Source: an uncultured Lachnospiraceae bacterium (GTDB lineage: Bacteria > Bacillota_A > Clostridia > Lachnospirales > Lachnospiraceae). Taken from it: a stretch of DNA of 29,623 bases. The notes under the pieces were generated by a model, which was not told the DNA's origin, did no database searches, and saw nothing but the letters and a program-made list of their open reading frames with translations. Location: assembly GCA_947564305.1 (NCBI GenBank), contig CANOBT010000067.1:1-29623 (forward strand), written 5' to 3'. Shown piece by piece: positions 22,843 to 29,623 of the stretch (position 1 is its first letter; each line of letters opens with the position of its first letter). Both the position numbers and the translations under genes were made by a program.

Positions 22843-23688
22843 CTATAAATACGTAAACGGTTCCTTTGCATCTACAAATGTAACCGGAATTTCCGGAAAA
22901 CGCTCTGCCAGCCATGGAGCCAGATATTTCATGCCTGCCTCTTCACTCCTCTCATGGCCAAGAGTCAGCATTGCACGGTTAAAGCCCATCTGATATGCAT
23001 CATTGATATAAGCACAGACTGTCCACTCCGTGATATCCCCCACAATCAACAGATCAAGCCGGTCACGTTCCATGACCTGCATCGGCATTTCTTCTACTCC
23101 CAGTCCCAGGCTTCCGCCGCCGACCAGACCCCCCACGCGTTTCACTTTCATTTCCGGAGCTCCAATAATCTGCACGGTATCCATCTCCAGCTTTTTCTTA
23201 AAAAACTTGGCGAGTTCGCCTACCGTAGTCTCCGGAAGTTCATAAATCCAAGGCTGTTTTTCATCAGGCTGCAGATATTTTCGCCACCCTAATTCTTCAA
23301 TCAGCCCTTCATAAATATAATCTGTTTCTGAACCGATATGCATATGGTCATGAAAACGCCAGATTGTGATTCCATGTTCCTCCAGATATTTACGCTTCGC
23401 CAGATATATACTGTCCTCTTTACACCAGTCTGTAGTATCATTCCCCGTAAACCAGGTGGGTTCATGGGAAATAATAAAGTTCGCCCCTAAGCGCACCGCC
23501 TCCTGAATCACATGGAATGTGGGCATAAATGTAGATACAATCCCTGTCACCACATTGTCCGGACTTCCTACGGTAATCACATCACAGGTTGGCTCTATTT
23601 GAGGGCCGCCGCATATATCCAGAAGAATTTTATCAATCACCTCCTGAACCGTCAAACTATTTTTTACATTCTCATTATGCTCTGTCAT
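22843..23688 (-). CDS. Nif3-like (YbgI/YqfO family) dinuclear metal protein
   Basis: A 281-residue member of the Nif3 / GTP cyclohydrolase I type 2 homologue family. Metal-ligand motifs are ANFIISHEPTWF (His75), RFHDHMHIG (His113, His115, His117) and a late LGHERSEEAGM. The family has widely conserved structure but no firmly assigned general role; its members form metal-binding rings. Here the gene is third in an operon after an esterase and a sugar symporter, starting 33 bp after the symporter stop with AAAGGAAA upstream. This argues that it is an enzyme of the same pathway, perhaps a hydrolase, rather than a housekeeping protein. That is inference. Confidence 0.85.
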   Translation of the reverse strand: MTEHNENVKNSLTVQEVIDKILLDICGGPQIEPTCDVITVGSPDNVVTGIVSTFMPTFHVIQEAVRLGANFIISHEPTWFTGNDTTDWCKEDSIYLAKRKYLEEHGITIWRFHDHMHIGSETDYIYEGLIEELGWRKYLQPDEKQPWIYELPETTVGELAKFFKKKLEMDTVQIIGAPEMKVKRVGGLVGGGSLGLGVEEMPMQVMERDRLDLLIVGDITEWTVCAYINDAYQMGFNRAMLTLGHERSEEAGMKYLAPWLAERFPEIPVTFVDAKEPFTYL

Positions 23689-23721
23689 ATGGATTTCCTT
23701 TCATACATCATACTGAAACAA

Positions 23722-25083
23722 TTAATTAGATGCATTCTTAGCAGCCTTACGTTCTGCGATTTCTTTAATATACTGTGGATTTTTGGTCTCTACATCCAAA
23801 AACCAGATATCAATAAGCAGAATAATGGCAACAACCAATGGTCCGAATTTAAAAAATGCATCAATACCGGAGATGGTAGAAGCTGCCTGAGCCTCCAATG
23901 CGCCATTGTACCCAATCGCACTCAAGAAGAAACCAAAGGCCGCGGTCAACGCTCCCTGTCCTACCTTAGCGCCTACAGAACTTGCAGAAAACAAGACGGA
24001 CTGGACACGGACACCTGTCTTCCATTCACCATAATCAATCGTATCACCAATCAGTGCACCAGCCATTCCCATTGCAAAGCCCATACCAATACCGCGCAGG
24101 AGTGCTGTCACGAACAGGACTGTATTTGTAGTCGGCAGGAAGATGAATGCAATCTGCGCAACTAACATACAGCCAGAGCCGAACAGTACCATCTGCCGCT
24201 TGGTGAATTTCTTTAGGAAAAACGGCGCAACCGCAGACAGGAATACACCTGGCAGATTAGAGCAGGCAACAAAAGTTCCCATCAGCGCCATATTTCCCAG
24301 AACAGAATTCAAATAATATACGGAAACAGACAAATTAAATGTCAGGATAAAGTTTGCCATCAGATTCACGACAAATGCCATCCACCAGTACTTATTTACG
24401 AAAGCACATTTCACACCCACGATCAGATTTTCAGGCGGGACTTCATTTTCCACACGCTCCTTGACAAACACCACATTCAATGCCAACGGAATCAGCCCGA
24501 TAATACCGAAGACCAGAATGGATTTAATCCAGGCGGACTGCTGTGCCTGTCCTCCGAAAAACTCAACCATAGGCATCATTGCAGAGGCCATGATGGTCTG
24601 AGTGAGCGCCGAAAACATCATGTTGAAAATCAACATCTGGGAACGGTCCACAGAATCATTTGTAACATAGGAAGGCAGGGAACCAAATGCCATGCCCACA
24701 TATGTATACAGGATAGTATTAAACAAATTGTAGGTAATAAAGATATAGGCCACCCGCAGAGCGATACTTCCATCCGGAACAAGAAATACCAGGATAACCG
24801 AGATGACCATCGGAACTGACCATTTCAGCATTACGGGAATACAATGCCCTAATTTGCTCTTGTGGCTGTCAATAATTTGCCCTGCAATCAAATCCGAAAC
24901 ACCGTCAAATATTTTTGAAAATGCAATGACCGAACCAACTAAAGCCGCATTCAGCAGGATAACATCCGTATAGAAAAACAGGACATATGTGCTGAACAAA
25001 GTATATAAGGCGTTCATACCAAAAGCGCCTGAACCATAGATTAATTTTTCAAACAAACTGATTTTACCCGTATCTTTTGACAT
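23722..25083 (-). CDS. GPH-family (MelB-like) sugar:cation symporter, second copy
   Basis: A 453-residue carrier with about 12 helices and the GPH pattern KISLFEKLIYGSGAFG, then SKIFDGVSDLIAGQIIDSHKSKLGHC (about 53-78), and DTIDYGEWKTGVRVQS near residues 350-365. The frame opens at 25113, but the ATG at 25083 follows AAGGAAGGAAAA and lies 16 bp after the esterase stop, so I choose it. It shares clear similarity with the symporter at 1219-2589 but is well diverged, so the two likely carry different sugars. The esterase before it suggests an acylated or acetylated sugar. Confidence 0.87.
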   Translation of the reverse strand: MSKDTGKISLFEKLIYGSGAFGMNALYTLFSTYVLFFYTDVILLNAALVGSVIAFSKIFDGVSDLIAGQIIDSHKSKLGHCIPVMLKWSVPMVISVILVFLVPDGSIALRVAYIFITYNLFNTILYTYVGMAFGSLPSYVTNDSVDRSQMLIFNMMFSALTQTIMASAMMPMVEFFGGQAQQSAWIKSILVFGIIGLIPLALNVVFVKERVENEVPPENLIVGVKCAFVNKYWWMAFVVNLMANFILTFNLSVSVYYLNSVLGNMALMGTFVACSNLPGVFLSAVAPFFLKKFTKRQMVLFGSGCMLVAQIAFIFLPTTNTVLFVTALLRGIGMGFAMGMAGALIGDTIDYGEWKTGVRVQSVLFSASSVGAKVGQGALTAAFGFFLSAIGYNGALEAQAASTISGIDAFFKFGPLVVAIILLIDIWFLDVETKNPQYIKEIAERKAAKNASN

Positions 25084-25099
25084 AATATTTTCCTTCCTT

Positions 25100-25903
25100 C
25101 TACTTTTTCTCATTCAAAAATGCAAAGGCTTCTTCCAGATGCTTATTCCAAAAATCCCAATCATGAGAGCCGCTGTCTTCAATATATGTAAAGTCTGCCT
25201 CCTGTCCCAGCAGAAAATCTCGCAGAGCATGATTTTCTTTTATCAGAAAATCCTCACTGCCTTCTGTCATAAATATCTGAGGAATCTCTTTTCCGTCCTT
25301 TTTCAGCTCCTGATAAATAAATCTGGGGTCTATATCACTGGTCCCAATCTTCTTCGGGTCGCCAAACAAATAGCACTGGAGCGCCACATCAGAGACACCG
25401 TCATCCACAGGAACCCCGCCGTTATCCACAATGCGGATTGGAAGATATGCCCCGGAAAATGCAAGGATTTTTGAAAAAGTATGAGCATATTTCAATCCAT
25501 TGCGCATAGCGCCATATCCGCCCATAGATAATCCTCCGATATATGTATCTTCCCGCTTGTTAGACAGATGAAACAATCGGCGCGTATACTCTACCAATTC
25601 CTCTCCAATATATTTCCCAAAATACCGTTTTTCTGCCGGATGATCCAGATAAAAGCTGTTGTCTCCGTCCGGCATGATGACTGCAATTCCATACTTCTTA
25701 CTTAGTTCGCGAATACAGGTGTTCGCAAGATAGTCCGTCTCATCTCCTGTATAGCCATGCAGCAGATACAAGCTCTTCATCTCTCCTGTCACAAAGTCCG
25801 GCTCCCCATATTCACTGAACGCCCCGTCATTGGGAAGGACCGCAGTAAATGGGACAGTACGCATCAGACAGTTTGAAAAAAATTTGACATGAATAATCGC
25901 CAT
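25100..25903 (-). CDS. Alpha/beta-hydrolase esterase (EstA/acetyl-xylan-esterase-like)
   Basis: A 267-residue esterase with a complete catalytic triad: Ser126 in GLSMGGYGA, Asp218 in EGSEDFL and His247 in GSHDWDFW. YLLHGYTGDETDYL (47-60) gives the oxyanion-hole side. This is the pattern of the esterase-D/tributyrin-esterase-like family, which includes carbohydrate acetyl and feruloyl esterases. No signal peptide is seen, so it acts on imported substrate. The open frame extends to 25945, but the ATG at 25903 follows AGAGGAGA and gives the usual N-terminus (MAIIHVKFFS). First gene of the operon, divergent from the AraC regulator. Confidence 0.87.
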   Translation of the reverse strand: MAIIHVKFFSNCLMRTVPFTAVLPNDGAFSEYGEPDFVTGEMKSLYLLHGYTGDETDYLANTCIRELSKKYGIAVIMPDGDNSFYLDHPAEKRYFGKYIGEELVEYTRRLFHLSNKREDTYIGGLSMGGYGAMRNGLKYAHTFSKILAFSGAYLPIRIVDNGGVPVDDGVSDVALQCYLFGDPKKIGTSDIDPRFIYQELKKDGKEIPQIFMTEGSEDFLIKENHALRDFLLGQEADFTYIEDSGSHDWDFWNKHLEEAFAFLNEKK

Positions 25904-25972
25904 ACTACATCTCCTCTCATTCTTTATTTCATGTGAACACATCAAATACTTACGGCCGTTTTTTCAATCCCT

Positions 25973-25978
25973 ATTATA
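25973..25978 (-). promoter_or_regulatory. -10 box of the esterase operon, activator-type
   Basis: A perfect TATAAT on the minus strand, about 70 bp before the esterase ATG, with no recognisable -35 box at the right spacing. This is the arrangement expected if the divergent AraC protein activates transcription. Confidence 0.45.
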
Positions 25979-26105
25979 ATGGATAGCAAAGCCTCCATGG
26001 CTGTGATTATATGCGGAAAAAAGTGTAAAATATTGATATTCATGCAAATGCTGTTTCTGTGAAAAAATATTTAGATATTAGATATAGCTGATTGTGCTTT
26101 TTTAA

Positions 26106-26134
26106 TTGACTTTTTGAAATGATTGTGTTATTTT
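26106..26134 (+). promoter_or_regulatory. Possible promoter of the AraC-family gene
   Basis: TTGACT (26106-26111) and TATTTT (26129-26134), 17 bp apart, about 64 bp before the ATG. Moderate match. The 25904-26197 gap holds no gene; it is AT-rich control DNA for the divergent pair. Confidence 0.45.
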
Positions 26135-26197
26135 CCACTCATAAATAATTTGGAACCTTCGTTTCATTGACAGTCCGTCACCTATCAGGAGGAAAAA

Positions 26198-27061
26198 ATG
26201 AACCCATACCATGAGATTGTAATCCCGCCCGAAAATTTCCCTGCTGTGGTCCTCATCCATTCACCTCAAAATACTACAATATACGAGAGACACTGGCATG
26301 AGTCTATCGAACTGCTCGCTTCTCTGGATTCCCGCCTGCATATTACCTGCGGCCAGAATGAATTTGACCTTATGGAAAACGATGTAGCGTTAATTAACAG
26401 TTCCGTGATTCACCGAGTTACTGGAGTGAAGGGACACGCAGTCGTGAGTCTATCTCTTCGTCTAGATCCGAGACTATTTAAAAATTATTCTAAAGTGAAT
26501 CATCACTGGTTCGATTTGAGTCAGAATGAAGAAGCACGCCAGGATATCGCCTCCTGCTGCCGGAAACTTTATGAATTGTATATACAAGAAGAGGAGAATC
26601 CTGGCCTGCTGTTGGAGGCAAATGCCCTGGTGTTCCATATCGTATATTTGATGATTACCTATCTTTGCATCTCACGTATGGAGAGTCCACAGGCCCATTC
26701 TGAAAAATATTATGATCGATACCGTGAGGTTATGGTCTACATGGAAGAACATTACAGCGAACCTCTCACCCTTGATGAAATTGCAGGCCTGCTGCATTTA
26801 TCAAAGGAACATATATCACGGGAATTCCGCTCTTATGTGGGGGAGGGCTTTCGGGAACATTTAACCAATATCCGGCTGATCAATGCACAGAAAGATCTGC
26901 TTGGCACTGATCTCCCCCTGATTGATATTGCCATTAAAAACGGTTTCCCGAACCTACGTGCATATAATCACGCATTTCGCAAATACTACGATATACTGCC
27001 CACACAGTATCGCAGGAATTATAAACGCCAGAATCAAAAGAAAGCAGATTTCGAGCTATAG
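26198..27061 (+). CDS. AraC-family transcriptional regulator
   Basis: A 287-residue regulator: an N-terminal cupin-like sensor (about residues 10-140, with RHWHESIELLASLDSRLHITC as the typical strand pair) and a C-terminal AraC double helix-turn-helix (about 183-282: LTLDEIAGLLHLSKEHISREFRSYVGEGFREHLTNIRL, then DIAIKNGFPNLRAYNHAFRKYYDILPTQYRR). AGGAGGAAAAA precedes the ATG. It is divergent from the esterase-symporter-Nif3 operon and very likely activates it in response to the sugar. It is convergent with the hybrid kinase gene, with a terminator between them. Confidence 0.92.
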   Translation: MNPYHEIVIPPENFPAVVLIHSPQNTTIYERHWHESIELLASLDSRLHITCGQNEFDLMENDVALINSSVIHRVTGVKGHAVVSLSLRLDPRLFKNYSKVNHHWFDLSQNEEARQDIASCCRKLYELYIQEEENPGLLLEANALVFHIVYLMITYLCISRMESPQAHSEKYYDRYREVMVYMEEHYSEPLTLDEIAGLLHLSKEHISREFRSYVGEGFREHLTNIRLINAQKDLLGTDLPLIDIAIKNGFPNLRAYNHAFRKYYDILPTQYRRNYKRQNQKKADFEL

Positions 27062-27131
27062 GAGATTCTACCATAACATTGTAGATAGCAAGAAATGATA
27101 GACAGTCTGTTTCTCTTTCTTACAAATATTT

Positions 27132-27175
27132 TACAGGGGAGTCGGTAACCTGTATAGATTACCAACTCCCCTGTA
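27132..27175. terminator. Bidirectional hairpin between AraC and hybrid-kinase genes
   Basis: ACAGGGGAGT-C-GGTAA (27133-27148) pairs with TTACC-A-ACTCCCCTGT (27159-27174), one internal mismatch, 10-nt loop. AT-rich DNA follows on each side. It sits 70 bp after the AraC stop and about 90 bp after the kinase stop, so it can serve both. Confidence 0.75.
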
Positions 27176-27263
27176 TATATTGCACTAATATATTCGCCAA
27201 AACTGTTCCCACAAAAATTTAATATAGCCTGCGTCAAAGCCAACCACAAATTATACTGCCGCT

Positions 27264-29623
27264 CTACCTAATCCACGCATTCAACGCCTCTTCCAGCTTT
27301 TCAATATCCACAGGTTTGGAAATATGACCATTCATCCCTGCTTCTTCTGACTTCCTGATGTCATCTGCAAAAGCGTCGGCAGTCATTGCAATGATTGGAA
27401 TTCTCTCCAAATCTTCCCTTCCGGAACCACGGATTGCCATAGTCGCCTCATATCCATTCATAACAGGCATCTGGATATCCATGAAAATCAAATCATAATA
27501 ACCGGGGTCCTGTTCCAGTACACGCTCTACTGCGAGCTGGCCGTTCAATGCCTGCTCCACCTGAATCCCTACCACATCCAGAAGTTCTGCCGCCACTTCA
27601 ATATTCAGTTCATTATCTTCCACAAGCAGAACTCTTTTTCCCGAAAAATCGTGCTGCTGGAAGTTTTCCAATGCGGTAGCCGGTTTATCGTCGCCTCCAA
27701 GCCCAAGAACCTCCTTTAATACTCTGGTCAGCCTGGACTTAAATAACGGCTTTTCGACAAATGCATCTACACCGGCGCTCAATGCTTCTGCCTCAATATC
27801 TGACCAGTCATATGCAGACAAAATAATAATCGGAATGTCGTCTCCAACTGTCCTGCGAATCTCCCTTGCAGTCTCCACTCCATCTTTTCCCGGCATTCTC
27901 CAATCGAGGATGACAACTGCGAAATCTTTTGCTGCGTCTCTCGCTTCTTCAATACGCTTCACTGCGGTATCCCCGTCCAACACATATTCCGCATTCATAT
28001 GAAGGCTGTTCAAAATCTCACAGGCGCTCTCGCAAGCCGCTTCTTCGTCATCCACCACAAGCACCGGAAGACTGGAAAATGCCTCAACGTCTGTCTGGGT
28101 CACATCATTCAGTCTCAAATAGACTGTAACGATAAACTTCGAGCCCTTACCCAGTGTGCTCTCCACCTGGATATCACCATTCATCATGCGGGCAATATTG
28201 ACCGCAATACTCATGCCAAGTCCTGTCCCCTCAATCTTACCGGTTCGTGAATCTGCCGCACGGGAGAACGGCTCAAATATCTTCTGGATATAATCCTGCT
28301 CCATACCAATACCCGTGTCTTCAAACGTAAACTCATAATATCCGCTGTCTGCTACATTGGTAGGCTTCTCTTCAATGTGGATACTGATCTTACCATCCGC
28401 AGGCGTGAACTTGATTGCATTGCCCATAATATTCATGAAAATCTGCTGCAGGCGCTGCTCATCACCAACCACATCCTCATGCTCTATTTTTTCAATATTG
28501 ACATTGAGTTCCAGGCCTTTTGCCTCCATCTGGGAATGGAATACCATGAGAAGATTCTCCACAGTATCAGACAGATTAAACGAATCTTCCGTCAGGCTGA
28601 CCTTTCCGCTCTCAATCCGGCTCATATCCAGGACTTCATTGATCAATCCCAAAAGATGCTTACTGGAAACCGTAATCTTGCCAAGTGCATCCATCACACG
28701 CTCTTTTTCATCAATATGCATACCTGCAACAGCAGTCATACCCAAAATGGCATTCATCGGAGTTCGGATATCATGGCTCATCCTGGACAGGAAATCGCTC
28801 TTCGCATGGTTTGCCGCTTCCGCCTGCTCCGCTGCCAAAGCGAGAATCTCCCTCTGCTCCTCTTCACGGTGGATAATCTCATCAATACTGCGAATAGCCA
28901 ATGTAATAGCGGACGGCTGTCCTTCCTCCATCCCTGCCACCGTAATCACTGCAGAACACCATTCATATCCGCCCTTATCATCCAATCTCTTATACTGGAA
29001 TTCTAAATGGTCTTCTGTTTCTAACTTCTTTAATATATTGGACAATTCAAGAAATTCCCTGAATTCTTCTGTATGTTCTTCCGCAATAAGCCCCGAATGA
29101 AAGCTTCTTTCCGCAAACTCCCTGATAAAGTCTCCTGTTTCAGCCTTCTCGCTGCGGTGTGGGTGGAGAATCTCATATCTTCCGCTTCGCAAATCAACAT
29201 AATAGATTGCACGGTATGCTTTGGCTGTGCCATTCATTGCATTCTGATATACCCGGGTACGCTCTGCAATCCGGTTGCGTTCTTCTGTAAGTATCTGATT
29301 CTGTCTTTCACGCCTGTACTCACGGGCTGTCTGAAAAATAACCAGAGCAATCGCAAGCACAACCAAAATAAAACTTATAGTATGCAGACTATCGGCGCCA
29401 GAAAATATCTCCTCCTGAGGTATCGTCAGGATTGCTGTCCACCCGTTATCCAAATGATGGAAATAGATATTACGGACAACTCCATCCTTCGCCGTAATAT
29501 TTTCCAGAACGCGGATAGAACCCGTAACATTCTCGCCTTCCACCTCTATATTTTCGTTTCTCTCATTCACCTTCTCTATATAATCATCAACCATTTCCTG
29601 ATAGTTTTCATACTGATAATCCG
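27264..29623 (-). CDS. Hybrid sensor histidine kinase with two receiver domains, N-terminus cut
   Basis: The frame is open to the right window edge, so the start is off-window; the ATG at 29594 is internal. Counting from it: the end of an outside Cache-like sensor (1-70, GWTAILTIPQEEIF), a membrane helix (72-89), a coiled segment, a PAS-like region (about 125-240), the kinase core with His274 in RMSHDIRTPMNAILGM, an ATPase domain (N392 in MNIMGNAIKF, then DTGIGM, GTGLGMSIA), receiver 1 (acceptor Asp564 in ILDWRMPGKDG) and receiver 2 (Asp706 in FMDIQMPVMNGYEA). No DNA-binding or output domain is present, so it passes phosphate on or works through a separate partner. Such proteins in gut bacteria often sense nutrients. 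The last 30 bases before the edge add nine in-frame codons. Confidence 0.92.
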   Translation of the reverse strand, partial: DYQYENYQEMVDDYIEKVNERNENIEVEGENVTGSIRVLENITAKDGVVRNIYFHHLDNGWTAILTIPQEEIFSGADSLHTISFILVVLAIALVIFQTAREYRRERQNQILTEERNRIAERTRVYQNAMNGTAKAYRAIYYVDLRSGRYEILHPHRSEKAETGDFIREFAERSFHSGLIAEEHTEEFREFLELSNILKKLETEDHLEFQYKRLDDKGGYEWCSAVITVAGMEEGQPSAITLAIRSIDEIIHREEEQREILALAAEQAEAANHAKSDFLSRMSHDIRTPMNAILGMTAVAGMHIDEKERVMDALGKITVSSKHLLGLINEVLDMSRIESGKVSLTEDSFNLSDTVENLLMVFHSQMEAKGLELNVNIEKIEHEDVVGDEQRLQQIFMNIMGNAIKFTPADGKISIHIEEKPTNVADSGYYEFTFEDTGIGMEQDYIQKIFEPFSRAADSRTGKIEGTGLGMSIAVNIARMMNGDIQVESTLGKGSKFIVTVYLRLNDVTQTDVEAFSSLPVLVVDDEEAACESACEILNSLHMNAEYVLDGDTAVKRIEEARDAAKDFAVVILDWRMPGKDGVETAREIRRTVGDDIPIIILSAYDWSDIEAEALSAGVDAFVEKPLFKSRLTRVLKEVLGLGGDDKPATALENFQQHDFSGKRVLLVEDNELNIEVAAELLDVVGIQVEQALNGQLAVERVLEQDPGYYDLIFMDIQMPVMNGYEATMAIRGSGREDLERIPIIAMTADAFADDIRKSEEAGMNGHISKPVDIEKLEEALNAWIR

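Noticed and set aside
28357..29100. 247-codon plus-strand frame inside the hybrid kinase gene
   Set aside because: Composition is rich in serine and isoleucine, typical of an antisense shadow, and the kinase domains on the other strand are unmistakable.

Overview
The window looks like a chromosome segment of a gut-type Firmicute, most likely family Lachnospiraceae. Reasons: AT-leaning intergenic DNA, GGAGG-type ribosome binding sites, several TTG/GTG starts, consensus sigma-A promoters, and gene families typical of that group (GPH sugar symporters, GH43, ROK and AraC regulators, BceAB/BcrAB-type exporters, GHKL/LytTR pairs, holin-like toxins). This is inferred from style, not from a marker gene. 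No rRNA, tRNA or CRISPR array was seen.

Left part (1-6714), sugar use. A minus-strand operon (4434 down to 371) encodes two metallo-beta-lactamase-fold hydrolases, a GPH-type symporter and a ChbG/YdjC-type carbohydrate deacetylase. It starts at a near-consensus promoter and is followed by the N-terminus of a ROK-like repressor, cut by the window edge, with its own promoter. Divergently there is an unrecognised 64-residue protein with an excellent promoter and RBS, then a GH43 beta-xylosidase whose RBS is very weak.

Region 6672-7355 is a small accessory island with no ordinary gene. It holds a 29-residue holin-like toxin gene, a convergent antisense RNA with a perfect consensus promoter (a type I toxin-antitoxin pair), unusual palindromes, a minus-strand terminator with no obvious parent gene, and what looks like the first 15 codons of a lost tyrosine recombinase.

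Middle part (7309-21972), envelope stress and peptide-antibiotic defence. Three ABC exporters and three sensor kinases are packed together: a BcrAB-like ABC pair with a one-TM kinase but no dedicated response regulator; an OmpR-type regulator and kinase followed by a LolD/MacB-like ATPase and an 803-residue FtsX permease; a GNAT acetyltransferase and TetR pair behind a strong operator-decorated promoter; and a BceAB-type exporter divergent from an AgrA/AgrC-like LytTR-GHKL pair. A 140-bp block of three adjacent hairpins sits inside the first cluster.

Right part (22025-29623). A Phd/PIN toxin-antitoxin pair is followed by a three-gene operon (esterase, second GPH symporter, Nif3-like metal protein) divergent from an AraC regulator, and by a large hybrid sensor kinase cut off by the right edge. 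The esterase, symporter and AraC gene look like a small sugar-ester utilisation unit; the Nif3-like gene inside it is unusual.
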